NCBI RefSeq assembly: GCF_021513215.1
Contig: NZ_CP090975.1
Coordinates: 1,233,501 to 1,297,500, forward strand
Length of the DNA: 64,000 bases
Direction: 5' to 3'
DNA from: Suttonella sp. R2A3
GTDB lineage: Bacteria > Pseudomonadota > Gammaproteobacteria > Cardiobacteriales > Cardiobacteriaceae
Numbering within the stretch: position 1 is the first letter of the stretch; each line of letters starts with the position of its first letter. This document shows positions 20,613 to 29,791 of this stretch, piece by piece. The notes below the pieces were generated by a model, which was given only the letters and a program-made list of their open reading frames with translations, was not told where the DNA came from and did not search any database. The translations under genes were made by a program, and so were the position numbers.

Positions 20613-22036
20613 TTAGTGAATGAAGAAATAGGCAAAAAGTGCTACCAAAGCGACACTGGCAATATTGAGTACCACACCGCCACGAATCATATCGCGCTGG
20701 CGAATTTCACCCGTACCAAAGACAATCGCGTTTGGCGGGGTAGCGACCGGTAGCATAAAGGCACATGATGCCCCAATACCAATCACCAACACCAACGTTT
20801 CCTGTGGCATCCCCAACTCAACACCGATAGTGGCAAAAACCGGAACCAGCAACGCAGCAGACGCGGTGTTACTGGTGAATTCGGTAAGGAAGATAATGAA
20901 CGCGGCGATGATTAAGATAATCAATAATGGATGCATGTTGCCAAAGGTTTGCGCGATTTGTTGACCCAAAACCAGTGACGCCCCGGAGTCGCGCAAAATA
21001 ACGCTCAACGTAATTCCGCCACCAAACAGCAATAACACGCCCCAATCGGTATTATTGACCACGTCCTTCCAGCTTGCCAACCCCAAAGTAACCACTGCGA
21101 CAATCGCAGCAATAGCCACAAAAGTATCCGGACTACTGATGCCGAGTTTTTTCAATTGGGCACCGAGAATCCACAGAGTGGCGGTGGTAATGAACACAAT
21201 CAGGGTTATGATGCGCGGCCTGGTCCACGGCAAACGCTCATCGTTAGCCAGATTGACACGTTGGTTCAGATTAGGACGAAACACCAGCATCAATACCACG
21301 AACATCAGCGGCAGCATTGCCAACATAATCGGTATTCCATAGGGCATCCAATCAACAAAATGCATGTTTAACGCCTTGGCAGCAATCGCATTTGGCGGTG
21401 AACCAACCAGCGTACCAATCCCACCGATGCTCGCCGAATAGGCAATCGCCAGAAGCATGAACACCCGCGTATGGTGGTCATTACGGTCAATGTTCGACAA
21501 CAAACCCAGCGCCAATGGCAAAATCATCGCGGCAGTAGCAGTGTTCGAAATCCACATGGAAAGAAATGCCGTAACAAGACATAAGGCAATGGTTGCATAG
21601 AGTAAGTGTGAGCCACTTAATTGAATGATGCGGCGGGCAATTTTGTAATCAATACGCTGTACTTGCAGCGCCGTTGCTAAAGCAAATCCACCAAAAAAAG
21701 GAAAATAATCGGGTTGGAAAAATTATTGAGCGTTTGCGCCATAGAGAACGTGGGCATATTTTCCGGCCCCGTACCAGGAAGAAATAGCGCCACACCCAAC
21801 AGCGGCACCATCAACGCGGTTAAACTAATATGTACTGCCTCGGTAAACCACAAAATTGCCACAAACAGCAATAACGCCAAACCACGATTGGCCGCTTCGT
21901 CATAAGGCAGTAACCAGTACAACACAAAAGACAAAACTGCGGCAATCGCTATCGTCAGCAAACCGTTGCGAATACCACGAGGAACAACACCTTCAGCATC
22001 AGTGGTCATGCCAATATTTTGTGGGGATGCTGCCAT
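20613..22036 (-). pseudogene. SLC13/DASS family sodium:anion symporter, frameshifted
   Basis: A divalent-anion:Na+ symporter (dicarboxylate or sulfate type), about 475 residues if repaired. The N-terminal part starts at ATG 22036 after AAGGAG and runs to FSNPIIFLF; the rest continues in another frame with GGFALATALQ, the SNTATAAMILPLALGLL signature (an SNT motif), and the C-terminal SNTASAALLVPVF repeat signature. The slip lies in a run of seven identical bases (plus strand A at 21693-21699, T on the coding strand); eight would restore the frame. If the slip is real, the protein stops after about 120 residues. Substrate cannot be read. Confidence 0.85.
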
Positions 22037-22227
22037 CCGCGGACTCCTTTTTTGGTGTAAAACGAGCCATGATACGAAGAAAAAGCACAGAAAAGAATAG
22101 TCAGCCGTAAAATTAACAAAAACCGTGCTTATCTTGCTCATATTAGCGTGACAGAAAAACAAGATCGTCTATCAATTTATCGTCTGGCAGACATATACCG
22201 CACCCAAATCATGACAATTAATCATAT

Positions 22228-22275
22228 ACTTATGCAAAACAATCACTGCCATTCATAAATAGATCACTCTATAGT
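22228..22275 (+). promoter_or_regulatory. metE promoter region
   Basis: A -10-like TATAGT at 22270-22275 with only a weak -35 (TGCCAT at 22247-22252). Upstream, ACTTATGC at 22228-22235 repeats the half-site found in the inverted repeat before metY. No SAM riboswitch or MetJ box is recognisable. Confidence 0.35.
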
Positions 22276-22306
22276 ACTCCTACGCCCATTTACTTAGGAG
22301 CATCTC

Positions 22307-24595
22307 ATGACGATTACCATCCACAATCTTGGCTATCCACGCATTGGCGCAAAGCGCGAACTTAAATTCGCTCAAGAAGCTTATTGGCGCGGCGAAAGCA
22401 GCGAACAAAGCTTACAAGAAACCGCCAAACGCTTACGCAGCATCCACTGGCAAGATCAAAAAGTGCTTGATTTTGTTCCAGTCGGTGATTTTTCGCTCTA
22501 TGATCAAGTGCTGGATATGAGCGTAACTTTGGGCAATTTGCCAAGCCGCGTCACCGAGTTACCGGGCAGCGAATTAGATGCTTTTTTCCGTACTGCTCGC
22601 GGACGCAGCCCAGCTGATCAGAGCGCTGGTGGCGTCGCTGCTGGGGAAATGACCAAATGGTTTAACAGCAATTACCACTACATTGTGCCGGAGTTTAGTG
22701 CCGAGACCACCTTCACCTTGAACGCAGAGCGTCTGCTCGAGCAACTCGCTGAAGCACAAGCGCTTGGTGTTAACGCCAAGCCGGTGATTATTGGCCCGGT
22801 GAGCTACCTATGGCTGGGTAAAGAAAAGGACGGCAGCAATAAACTCGATTTATTGGAACAGTTGTTGCCGGTTTATGACGACCTGCTCAATCAGCTCGCT
22901 GACGCGGGCGCGCAGTGGGTGCAGATTGATGAGCCGTGCTTGGTCACCACACTCGATGCCGATTTCCGACACGCGTTTGATATCGCCTACCACCAACTCC
23001 ACCGCAGCAAACCCAAGCTCTTGCTCGCCAGCTATTTCAGCGATCTGGGCGCGAATTTGGATATCCTGCGTGAACTGCCCGTTGACGGGTTTCACCTGGA
23101 CCTCGTGCACGCAGAACACGAGGTGTTTCGTTTGATCGATTGGTGCGATACGAAAGTGTTGTCGCTGGGGGTGATTGACGGACGCAATATCTGGAAAACC
23201 GATCTGAATGCCACCTTGGACAAACTCGAACCGATTGCTGATCGCCTAGGTGATCGCCTATGGTTAGCGCCATCAAGCTCATTACTGCATGTGCCAGTTG
23301 ATCTAAGCCAAGAAGACACGCTCGATACGGAAATCAAAAGCTGGTTGGCCTTTGCCAAGCAGAAACTCAGCGAACTGCATGTGCTGAAAGTCGCGCTGGA
23401 AGAAGGCCGTGAAGCCGTGCGTGATGAGCTTGATGCTAACACTGCTGCGCTGGCAAGCCGACGCGCCTCAACGCGTGTTCATAATAGCGCCGTAGCGCAA
23501 CGCTGTGCGGCGGTGAATGCCGATATGGGCACACGCAAACTGCCTTATGCCGAACGCGCCCCATTACAACACGCACACCTGCGGCTGCCGCTACTGCCGA
23601 CCACCACCATCGGCTCATTCCCGCAAACCGCAGAAATCCGTAAATACCGCAGCGATTACCGCGCCGGACGGATCAGCGAAGCAGAATACATCGCCGCAAT
23701 GCATGCTGATATCGATCAATGTGTCGCCATTCAGGAAGAACTCGGTTTGGATGTTTTAGTCCATGGTGAGGCGGAGCGTAACGACATGGTCGAATATTTT
23801 GGCGAGCAGCTTGATGGCTATGTCTTCACCCGTTTTGCCTGGGTACAATCGTATGGTTCACGCTGCGTCAAACCACCGATTATCTACGGCGATGTATCGC
23901 GGCCAAAAGCGATGACCGTTCCATGGAGTGCTTACGCACAAGCGCAAACCAAACACCATATGAAAGCGATGCTCACCGGCCCGGTCACGATTCTCAACTG
24001 GTCGTTTGTGCGCGATGATCAGCCGCGCGCCGACACCTGTCGACAAATCGCCCTCGCGATTCGTGATGAAGTGCTCGATTTAGAAGCCGCCGGGCTAAAT
24101 GTAATCCAAATCGATGAACCGGCGTTACGTGAAGGCCTGCCGCTCAAACGTGAACATTGGCAGCCTTATCTCGACTGGGCAGTTGAAGCATTCCGCTTAA
24201 GCGCGAATGGCGTGCGTAACGAAACGCAAATCCACACCCATATGTGTTACAGCGAATTCAACGACATTATCGCTGCGATCACCGAGATGGACGCAGATGT
24301 AATCACCATCGAAACTTCGCGTTCGGATATGGAATTACTCGAGGTATTTGAGAACTTCCATTATCCAAACGAAATCGGCCCCGGGGTTTATGACATCCAC
24401 TCACCCAATGTGCCGACTGTCGATTCTATGGTTGCGCTGATTAATAAAGCGGCGGAAAAAATCCCGGTTGAGCGCCTATGGGTCAACCCGGATTGTGGGC
24501 TAAAAACCCGCGCCTGGCCTGAAACCAAAGCCGCTTTAGAGCATATGGTCAGCGCAGCGCATCAGCTTCGGAAAAAACACCGCGCTGCCGCCTAA
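22307..24595 (+). CDS. metE: Cobalamin-independent methionine synthase
   Basis: MetE transfers the methyl group of 5-methyltetrahydropteroyl-triglutamate to homocysteine. The 762-residue protein has the usual two-barrel layout: N-terminal half from [15 protein letters not shown]-terminal half from [12 protein letters not shown], with the Zn ligands in HTHMCYSEF (His, Cys), VHGEAERND (Glu) and the last Cys at about residue 730 in NPDCGLKTR. The ribosome site TAGGAGC sits 7 bases before the ATG. It completes the pathway begun by MetY in this window. Transcribed divergently from the SLC13 gene. Confidence 0.96.
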   Translation: MTITIHNLGYPRIGAKRELKFAQEAYWRGESSEQSLQETAKRLRSIHWQDQKVLDFVPVGDFSLYDQVLDMSVTLGNLPSRVTELPGSELDAFFRTARGRSPADQSAGGVAAGEMTKWFNSNYHYIVPEFSAETTFTLNAERLLEQLAEAQALGVNAKPVIIGPVSYLWLGKEKDGSNKLDLLEQLLPVYDDLLNQLADAGAQWVQIDEPCLVTTLDADFRHAFDIAYHQLHRSKPKLLLASYFSDLGANLDILRELPVDGFHLDLVHAEHEVFRLIDWCDTKVLSLGVIDGRNIWKTDLNATLDKLEPIADRLGDRLWLAPSSSLLHVPVDLSQEDTLDTEIKSWLAFAKQKLSELHVLKVALEEGREAVRDELDANTAALASRRASTRVHNSAVAQRCAAVNADMGTRKLPYAERAPLQHAHLRLPLLPTTTIGSFPQTAEIRKYRSDYRAGRISEAEYIAAMHADIDQCVAIQEELGLDVLVHGEAERNDMVEYFGEQLDGYVFTRFAWVQSYGSRCVKPPIIYGDVSRPKAMTVPWSAYAQAQTKHHMKAMLTGPVTILNWSFVRDDQPRADTCRQIALAIRDEVLDLEAAGLNVIQIDEPALREGLPLKREHWQPYLDWAVEAFRLSANGVRNETQIHTHMCYSEFNDIIAAITEMDADVITIETSRSDMELLEVFENFHYPNEIGPGVYDIHSPNVPTVDSMVALINKAAEKIPVERLWVNPDCGLKTRAWPETKAALEHMVSAAHQLRKKHRAAA

Positions 24596-24610
24596 TCTTA
24601 ACCTCACCGA

Positions 24611-24669
24611 TTACGCCACGAACAAGATGCTTTGTTTGTGGCGTAATCTATTGGCAAACTTGCCTTTTT
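24611..24669 (+). terminator. Two hairpins downstream of metE
   Basis: A long hairpin with stem TTACGCCAC / GTGGCGTAA (24611-24646) lacks a T-run. It is followed by a small stem GGCA / TGCC with TTTTT at 24653-24669, the more likely Rho-independent stop. The second overlaps the -35 of the rpsO promoter. Confidence 0.55.
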
Positions 24670-24688
24670 AGAGAAATCAGCGTACAAT
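24660..24688 (+). promoter_or_regulatory. rpsO promoter
   Basis: TTGCCT at 24660-24665, 17-base spacer, TACAAT at 24683-24688. The roughly 55-base leader before rpsO has GGAG 7 bases from the ATG and an AGCC/GGCT pairing that might take part in S15 autoregulation, as known for this gene in enteric bacteria. Confidence 0.55.
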
Positions 24689-24749
24689 TCGCGCCTTTCG
24701 CCACAGCCTAACGCCATCGGCTTGCGTAAACTATTTTGGAGAACAACAC

Positions 24750-25016
24750 ATGTTAACCCTTGAACAAAAACAAGAAATTGTTAAGAAATACCAGCGCGCC
24801 GAAGGCGATACTGGTTCACCAGAAGTACAAATCGCGCTATTGACTGCGCGCATTACTGACCTGCAAAACCATTTTGCAAGCAATAAAAAAGACTTTCACT
24901 CACGTCGCGGCCTGCTGAAAATGGTTAGCAGCCGTCGTAACCTTCTCGACTACCTCAAGCGCACCAATTTTGACGGCTACCGTCAATTGATCGCTGATTT
25001 AGGTCTGCGTCGCTAA
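24750..25016 (+). CDS. rpsO: 30S ribosomal protein S15
   Basis: S15 binds 16S rRNA early in small-subunit assembly. It is 88 residues, the normal length, with the family core [17 protein letters not shown], the [23 protein letters not shown]-binding block and the C-terminal [10 protein letters not shown]. It is followed 21 bases later by pnp, the classic rpsO-pnp order. Confidence 0.98.
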   Translation: MLTLEQKQEIVKKYQRAEGDTGSPEVQIALLTARITDLQNHFASNKKDFHSRRGLLKMVSSRRNLLDYLKRTNFDGYRQLIADLGLRR

Positions 25017-25037
25017 TATTAGAATTAAGGATATCGC

Positions 25038-27122
25038 GTGAAACATTCAATCTCTTTCGCTTACGGACAACACAACGTCACGCTTGAAACCGGCGAAATC
25101 GCCCGTCAAGCTGATGGCGCTGTGTTGGTAAATATGGATGACACAGTCGTTTTAGTAACTGCTGTGGCAAAACGAGACGTCGCGGAAGGACAAGACTTTT
25201 TCCCGCTAACCGTTGATTATCAAGAAAAAACCTACGCAGCGGGCAAAATCCCTGGTGGGTTTTTCAAGCGTGAAGGTCGTCCTAGTGAGGCTGAAACCCT
25301 TACCTCGCGGTTAATCGACCGTCCTATTCGCCCATTATTCCCTGAAGGATTCTTCAACGAAATTCAGATTATTGCGACCGTCATGTCGTATAACCCTGAA
25401 GTCAGCGCTGATATCCCGGCGTTAATTGGTGCATCGGCTGCGTTAAAACTCGCTGGCGTACCATTTAGCGGCCCGATTGGTGCAGCGCGCGTTGGCTATA
25501 AAGCGGGTGAGTACTTGCTCAACCCGTCTGATAGCGCTCTTAAAGCATCTGATTTGGATTTAGTGGTTGCTGGGACTGAATCAGCGGTATTGATGGTTGA
25601 ATCGCAAGCCGATCAACTCTCAGAAGAAGTTATGCTTGGCGCTGTGATGTATGGTCATGAGCAAATGCAAGCTGTGATTAACGCGATTAACGAATTAGCC
25701 GATAAAGCAGCGAAACCTGCTTGGGATTGGCAAGCGCCAGCCCGCGATAGCGCGCTCGATGAGAAAATTAAAGACGCTTATGGCAAGCGCTTGGTTGAAG
25801 CATATCAGATCCCTGATAAGCAAGTTCGCCAGGCAACCATCGCCGGTATTCACAGCGATGCGGTCGAAGCGCTCGCTAGCGATGAAGACGGTGGCTGGAA
25901 CGCCAAACAAGTTGGCAACTATGTGCATGACTTGGAATACCGCACTGTGCGTGATCGTGTGCTCGCTAAAGAGCCACGCATTGATGGCCGCGACACCTTA
26001 ACCGTTCGCCCGATCACTGTACGCACCGGTATTCTGCCACGCGTACATGGTTCTGCATTATTCACCCGTGGTGAAACACAAGCGATCGTTGCAGCAACGT
26101 TAGGCACAGGCCGCGATGCGCAATTGCTCGACACTTTGGGTGGCGAAGTCAAAGATCCGTTCATGCTTCACTACAATTTCCCACCGTATTCTGTCGGTGA
26201 GACCGGTCGTGTTGGTTCGCCAAAACGCCGCGAAATTGGTCACGGTCGCTTGGCGCGTCGTGGTATTGAAGCCGTGTTACCCGACGAAGCGGATTTCCCC
26301 TATGTGATGCGTGTGGTTTCTGAAATCACCGAATCTAATGGCTCTAGCTCAATGGCCTCTGTGTGCGGCACAAGCTTGGCGTTAATGGACGCTGGCGTGC
26401 CAACCAAGGCGCCTGTAGCGGGTATTGCGATGGGTCTGGTTAAAGAAGGCGAGCGCTTTACTGTCTTAACCGACATCCTGGGCGACGAAGATCACCTTGG
26501 CGACATGGACTTCAAAGTAGCCGGTTCAGCTAATGGCATTACTGCGCTGCAAATGGACATCAAGATCAACGGGATCACCCGCGAGATCATGAACCAAGCG
26601 CTAGAGCAAGCCAAAGAAGGCCGTCTGCATATCTTAGGAATCATGAACGAAGCGATTGATCACCATCGTGATGAGGTTTCTGAATACGCACCGCGCTTTA
26701 GCACCATGCGTATCGACACCGACAAAATCAAAGATGTGATTGGTAAAGGTGGGGCAACGATTCGTTCGATCACCGAAGAAACCGGCGCTACAATCGAAAT
26801 CGAAGACGATGGCACCATCAAGATTGCCGCTGTCGATAAAACTGCTGCTGATGAAGCACGTCGTATCATTGAAGAAATCACCGCTGAGCCAGAAATTGGT
26901 CGTATTTACGACGGTAAAGTGGTTAAAATCACTGACTTTGGTGCATTTGTTGCGTTCCTGCCAGGCAAAGAAGGCTTGGTACACGTGTCTCAAATCGCTG
27001 ATTACCGCGTTGAAAACGTGCGTGACGAGCTTAGCGAAGGTCAGGAAGTTAAGGTTAAATTGATTGAAGTTGATCGCCAAGGTCGCGTTCGCTTATCGAT
27101 CAAAGAAGCCAAACAAGACTAA
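25038..27122 (+). CDS. pnp: Polyribonucleotide nucleotidyltransferase (PNPase)
   Basis: A phosphorolytic 3'-5' exoribonuclease of the degradosome. The 694 residues show the usual order: first RNase PH domain (1-about 210), helical linker, second RNase PH domain (about 310-540) with the catalytic [19 protein letters not shown] region, KH domain (about 555-610, [11 protein letters not shown]) and S1 domain (about 620-690, [18 protein letters not shown]). The start is GTG after AAGGA. Its last codons (GCCAAACAA) are the point reused in the tandem duplication downstream. A terminator follows at 27149-27175. Confidence 0.97.
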   Translation: MKHSISFAYGQHNVTLETGEIARQADGAVLVNMDDTVVLVTAVAKRDVAEGQDFFPLTVDYQEKTYAAGKIPGGFFKREGRPSEAETLTSRLIDRPIRPLFPEGFFNEIQIIATVMSYNPEVSADIPALIGASAALKLAGVPFSGPIGAARVGYKAGEYLLNPSDSALKASDLDLVVAGTESAVLMVESQADQLSEEVMLGAVMYGHEQMQAVINAINELADKAAKPAWDWQAPARDSALDEKIKDAYGKRLVEAYQIPDKQVRQATIAGIHSDAVEALASDEDGGWNAKQVGNYVHDLEYRTVRDRVLAKEPRIDGRDTLTVRPITVRTGILPRVHGSALFTRGETQAIVAATLGTGRDAQLLDTLGGEVKDPFMLHYNFPPYSVGETGRVGSPKRREIGHGRLARRGIEAVLPDEADFPYVMRVVSEITESNGSSSMASVCGTSLALMDAGVPTKAPVAGIAMGLVKEGERFTVLTDILGDEDHLGDMDFKVAGSANGITALQMDIKINGITREIMNQALEQAKEGRLHILGIMNEAIDHHRDEVSEYAPRFSTMRIDTDKIKDVIGKGGATIRSITEETGATIEIEDDGTIKIAAVDKTAADEARRIIEEITAEPEIGRIYDGKVVKITDFGAFVAFLPGKEGLVHVSQIADYRVENVRDELSEGQEVKVKLIEVDRQGRVRLSIKEAKQD

Positions 27123-27148
27123 GACAACCATTAACGCTAATAGCAACC

Positions 27149-27175
27149 AAACAGGCGCATCTCAGCGCCTGTTTG
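27149..27175 (+). terminator. pnp terminator
   Basis: Stem AACAGGCGC / GCGCCTGTT with a 6-base loop and a short, weak T stretch (TTTG). A decayed version of the same hairpin is present in the second copy near 29588-29610. Confidence 0.7.
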
Positions 27176-27239
27176 TCACGTTAGCATCATCTTTATGATG
27201 AAACACAGGGTGGCGCGTCTGCACCACCCTTCTTAAACC

Positions 27240-27330
27240 GGAGAGATGGCAGAGTGGTCGAATGCGCACGCCTGGAAAGTGTGTATACGTTAATAGCGTA
27301 TCGGGGGTTCGAATCCCCCTCTCTCCGCCA
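27240..27330 (+). tRNA. tRNA-Ser (GGA)
   Basis: 91 nt, with a 7-bp acceptor (GGAGAGA / TCTCTCC), encoded CCA end, anticodon loop CTGGAAA giving GGA (reads UCC and UCU), long class II variable arm, and a T-arm GGGGG-TTCGAAT-CCCCC without mismatch. It lies about 120 bases after pnp. Confidence 0.96.
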
Positions 27331-27664
27331 CTTTTCACTTTCGCTCGAAATGGCTGAATGTGAAATACTACCAAGCGATACGTAATACTATTTTTGCGTC
27401 ACTTTTGCTGTCGGGTAGTTGTGACTTACACACTATGTAAAAGTTACTTGGGTTCGCTAACATTGATGAAGTAGGAAAACTCACTACCATTTATGAGCAA
27501 ATACTGGTTGAGCTACTTTCTTAATCTTTATTGTTATAGTCCAAATTTTTAGCCTCTTGTTCAGCTTTATGCCGCATGAATCATAAGGATTAAGCCCGCA
27601 TTTGAGGCTAGTTTAGAGCACAGCGAAAAACCAGTCCGATAACACATGCGCTTGTTAACGCTTT
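27331..27664. other. Non-coding stretch at the start of the accessory patch
   Basis: AT-rich sequence with no convincing gene. Around 27440-27525 a 28-codon open stretch on the plus strand (containing GFANIDEVGKL) ends in a stop and could be a gene remnant, but I do not recognise it. No integrase or inverted terminal repeat is visible. Confidence 0.4.
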
Positions 27665-28177
27665 TTACTTTAAGCCTGCCAAATACATCAACTCTTGTAC
27701 TACAACCCTAATTTCAGCATTTATTTTGTCGATATCATTTCTGACAGCGTTAAATCTCCTACTATGAGCGGATTTATCACCGATATCTTTGAGTTTTGGC
27801 AGAGCTTGTCGTGCATTTCTGCTTAGATTCCATATTTTCTCGTCGAGAGTTTTAGAAATTAAATCTGAGAGATAGAAAAAATCACCCATAGAGTTTTTAA
27901 TATTTTGAGCAATGTTATTATTCTCAAATGACTCAATGATCAATGTTTCAATAAGCCGCCTAATCATTACCGCACAAGCGTCATACCATCCATTTATATA
28001 AGTGCCATTTATCTGATGGGTTATACGCTCTAGATATCCTCGAGTTCCTCTTATGAGCTCGAAAGGGATGATGGGCTGCCCAATAGCTTCTAAACCTCCT
28101 TCAGGGGGTAGTAATGTATCTTCACAGTCTTTTTCAATGGCTGAAACTAACCCCTTGATGTCATTTGAAGAAAACAT
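27665..28177 (-). CDS. HEPN/DUF4145-like accessory protein
   Basis: A 170-residue, mostly helical cytosolic protein. The blocks NGWYDACAVMIRRLIETL (about residues 61-78) and IGDKSAHSRRFNAVRNDIDKI (about 131-151) resemble the DUF4145/HEPN type of helical bundle, where an Arg-rich helix is followed by a late R/K-x-x-x-H-like segment; here DKSAHSR. I do not assign an activity. It begins 4 bases after the stop of the DUF5343 gene, so the two form a unit and probably act together. Codon use and base composition are more AT-rich than in the flanking core genes, which suggests transfer. There is no membrane segment or signal peptide. Confidence 0.7.
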   Translation of the reverse strand: MFSSNDIKGLVSAIEKDCEDTLLPPEGGLEAIGQPIIPFELIRGTRGYLERITHQINGTYINGWYDACAVMIRRLIETLIIESFENNNIAQNIKNSMGDFFYLSDLISKTLDEKIWNLSRNARQALPKLKDIGDKSAHSRRFNAVRNDIDKINAEIRVVVQELMYLAGLK

Positions 28178-28181
28178 AAGC

Positions 28182-28904
28182 TTATTTATTAAAATCCTTT
28201 AAGTGCTTCGCCATACTTTCAAATATTTTGTCTATCTGTTCTGCTGAAGACTCTGGTGATATATGCAACTGTATGTTTATATGTAGCTCAGGAGCATTAT
28301 TTAAAACTGTTTGAACGGGCTGTGCTGCATGTGCTGGAATAGGTGTAACAGGGGTTTGAATACTAGGATCACTCTCAGAAACCTCAGCCTCTAGCTTTTT
28401 AACAGTTTTTACTTCCTTTTGCTTTGGCTTAACAGATGCTTTTTTTATGGTTTTCTTTTTTCCCGTTGCCTCTTCTGCTTCTGAAGGATCAGCTTTTAGC
28501 AATAAAATATAGAAACGCGCATACATTTTCGCAGCAGGCTCACCACACCTAGCATGGCTCATAAACCAATTTGTTAGCTGTTGTAGATCGGTATCGGGTG
28601 AATGAAATATATCTTTAATTTCCTGAGGATAATAATCCTCAATTAGATTCTCACATACCGCTTTATATTTTTGGTCATCTCTCCAGTCATATGCTCTATC
28701 CGTGGGCTTACCATCGCCATCAATTATCCCGATTTTTTTAAACGGGCCAATCAAGTTCGACTTTGCTGACGCTTCACTCATTGAAAGCGTTGATACCAAA
28801 TAGGTAGGAGTGACTATGGCTGGTACTTTCTGTTTGAAAAGATCTCTAAGCTTCCACCAGCTGGCAGCAGCTATTTTTGGAAAAGATGCATTCCCATTTG
28901 CCAT
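28182..28904 (-). CDS. DUF5343-domain protein, first gene of the accessory pair
   Basis: A 240-residue protein. Residues 1-135 resemble DUF5343, a winged-helix-like domain (ASWWKLRDLFKQ, then a MSEASAKSNLIGPFKKIGIID segment and the motif WRDD). Residues 140-195 are a Lys/Glu/Pro-rich linker (KKKTIKKASVKPKQKE). The C-terminal 35 residues form a small conserved-looking tail (LHINIQLHISPESSAEQIDKIFESM). A strong ribosome site GAGGAG lies 7-8 bases before the ATG. The possible DNA-binding fold suggests regulation or recognition, but function is unknown. AT-rich compared with flanking genes. Confidence 0.72.
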   Translation of the reverse strand: MANGNASFPKIAAASWWKLRDLFKQKVPAIVTPTYLVSTLSMSEASAKSNLIGPFKKIGIIDGDGKPTDRAYDWRDDQKYKAVCENLIEDYYPQEIKDIFHSPDTDLQQLTNWFMSHARCGEPAAKMYARFYILLLKADPSEAEEATGKKKTIKKASVKPKQKEVKTVKKLEAEVSESDPSIQTPVTPIPAHAAQPVQTVLNNAPELHINIQLHISPESSAEQIDKIFESMAKHLKDFNK

Positions 28905-29164
28905 ATTACATTTCTCCTCAATATCACTAATTTCTAAAATCTATAACGGCTAACAATTTAATATATATAAACCGAAGTTACCTTATATCACAACATGAAT
29001 ACCAATAGCATATAAAAATCAACCTTCTAACAAACCATTCTTTGAACGCAAGTCTAAAAGGTATTAAAGAAAACGTGACTAATAACTCTTACATACCCCT
29101 AAAGTAACACAACTCAATTGTAGAATTTCTTCTAAATTACCTATAAGAAGTTTTGAAATGGCCA
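28905..29164. other. AT-rich intergenic region upstream of the DUF5343 gene
   Basis: It should carry the promoter of the DUF5343 pair on the minus strand, but no -35/-10 pair stands out. No gene is visible. Confidence 0.4.
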
Positions 29165-29334
29165 AATGAATAACTGAGACAAAAATATTGTTGATTAAAA
29201 AGAAGTAGAAGTAGCACCTGCTAAAGAGCTATGCCGCAAGTATGGTATTGCTAGTTACTTATATCGAAGATGCAGACTCGGCCTTTACGCCTGTCATAAA
29301 CATAAAAACAACCTTTTACTATAAAAAAATGAAC
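29165..29334 (+). pseudogene. Remnant of an IS3-family transposase OrfA
   Basis: Two frames together read like the N-terminal helix-turn-helix of IS3-type OrfA: ITETKILLIKK, then after a frame slip KEVEVAPAKELCRKYGIA (consensus in the family resembles KELCRKYGIS). The remainder is scrambled and stops after about 40 codons. No OrfB is present. A perfect 13-bp hairpin at 29331-29364 may be part of the element's end. A degraded fragment, not mobile. Confidence 0.55.
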
Positions 29335-29364
29335 CCCATAAGTTTTGTCTGACTTATGGGGTTC
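29322..29364 (-). terminator. Perfect 13-bp hairpin with T-run on the minus strand
   Basis: GAACCCCATAAGT and ACTTATGGGGTTC pair perfectly with an 8-base loop; on the minus strand the hairpin is followed by ATTTTTTT. It lies downstream of the clpB 3' remnant and would stop leftward transcription. It could also derive from an IS3-element terminal repeat. Confidence 0.7.
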
Positions 29365-29404
29365 GATTCGCCTCAAAGTGTTTACTTTCTACTAATCAAA
29401 GCGG

Positions 29405-29551
29405 TTAGTTGGTAGACATGAAGCCTTGATCAGCGCTGTAGTCGATATGGATCTCACTGCCTGGAGCAGGCTTGCCAGCGAGGATATCCTGCGCCAATGG
29501 GTTTTCCAAATACTGTTGGGTAGCACGCTTGAGCGGTCTTGCGCCAAATAA
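29405..29551 (-). pseudogene. clpB 3'-end remnant (48 codons)
   Basis: It encodes the last 48 residues of ClpB (LFGARPLKR... to ...STN plus stop) with only five substitutions relative to the intact gene at 30.7-33.3 kb (e.g. I to T, F to P). There is no start or upstream part. Its 5' edge (GCCAAATAA on the plus strand, 29543-29551) fuses directly into a copy of the pnp stop region. Confidence 0.92.
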
Positions 29552-29562
29552 GACTAATTTTT

Positions 29563-29767
29563 AACCATTAACGCTAACAGCAACCAGACAGGCACGCATA
29601 AGCGCCTGTTTGTCACGTTAGTATCATCTTTATGATAAAACACAGGGTGGCGCATTTGCACCACCCTTCTTAAACCGGAGAGATGGCAGAGTGGTTGAAT
29701 GCGCACGCCTGGAAAGTGTGTATACGTTAATAGCGTATCGAGGATTCGAATCCCTCTCTCTCCGACA
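29563..29767 (+). repeat. Direct repeat copy B: pnp trailer plus tRNA-Ser-like
   Basis: Second copy of 27126-27330. It directly follows the clpB 3' remnant via a pnp-like GACTAA (29552-29557). This order (clpB end, then pnp end) is what a head-to-tail duplication junction would give. Confidence 0.92.
29677..29767 (+). tRNA. Second tRNA-Ser (GGA)-like gene, probably decayed
   Basis: 91 nt, identical to the first tRNA in acceptor stem, anticodon (GGA) and variable arm. However, the T-arm has GAGGA/CCCTC with an A-C mismatch at the loop-closing pair (normally G53-C61), and the 3' end reads GACA instead of GCCA. It may be a pseudo-tRNA; it would need post-transcriptional CCA addition to work. 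Confidence 0.75.
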
Positions 29768-29791
29768 CTTTTGGTCTTATTTCTTACTCTT

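Larger units (their letters stand above)
27126..27330 (+). repeat. Direct repeat copy A: pnp trailer plus tRNA-Ser
   Basis: This 205-base stretch (post-pnp trailer, terminator hairpin and the tRNA) matches 29563-29767 with the same length and about 16 mismatches by eye. Five of the mismatches cluster in the terminator loop and stem. The match to the second copy also extends upstream through the last bases of pnp. Confidence 0.92.

Noticed and set aside
22163-22306. SAM or cobalamin riboswitch before metE
   Set aside because: Leader too short and without the conserved core; only promoter-like boxes were found.
26634-27080. Antisense open frame of 148 codons inside pnp
   Set aside because: It is a shadow of the pnp KH/S1 codons, lacks a ribosome site and resembles no protein.
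27240-29767. Classic integrase-mediated island with attL/attR at tRNA-Ser
   Set aside because: The repeats extend well upstream of the tRNA into the pnp end, and copy B is fused to a clpB remnant. No integrase is present. Tandem duplication explains the structure better.
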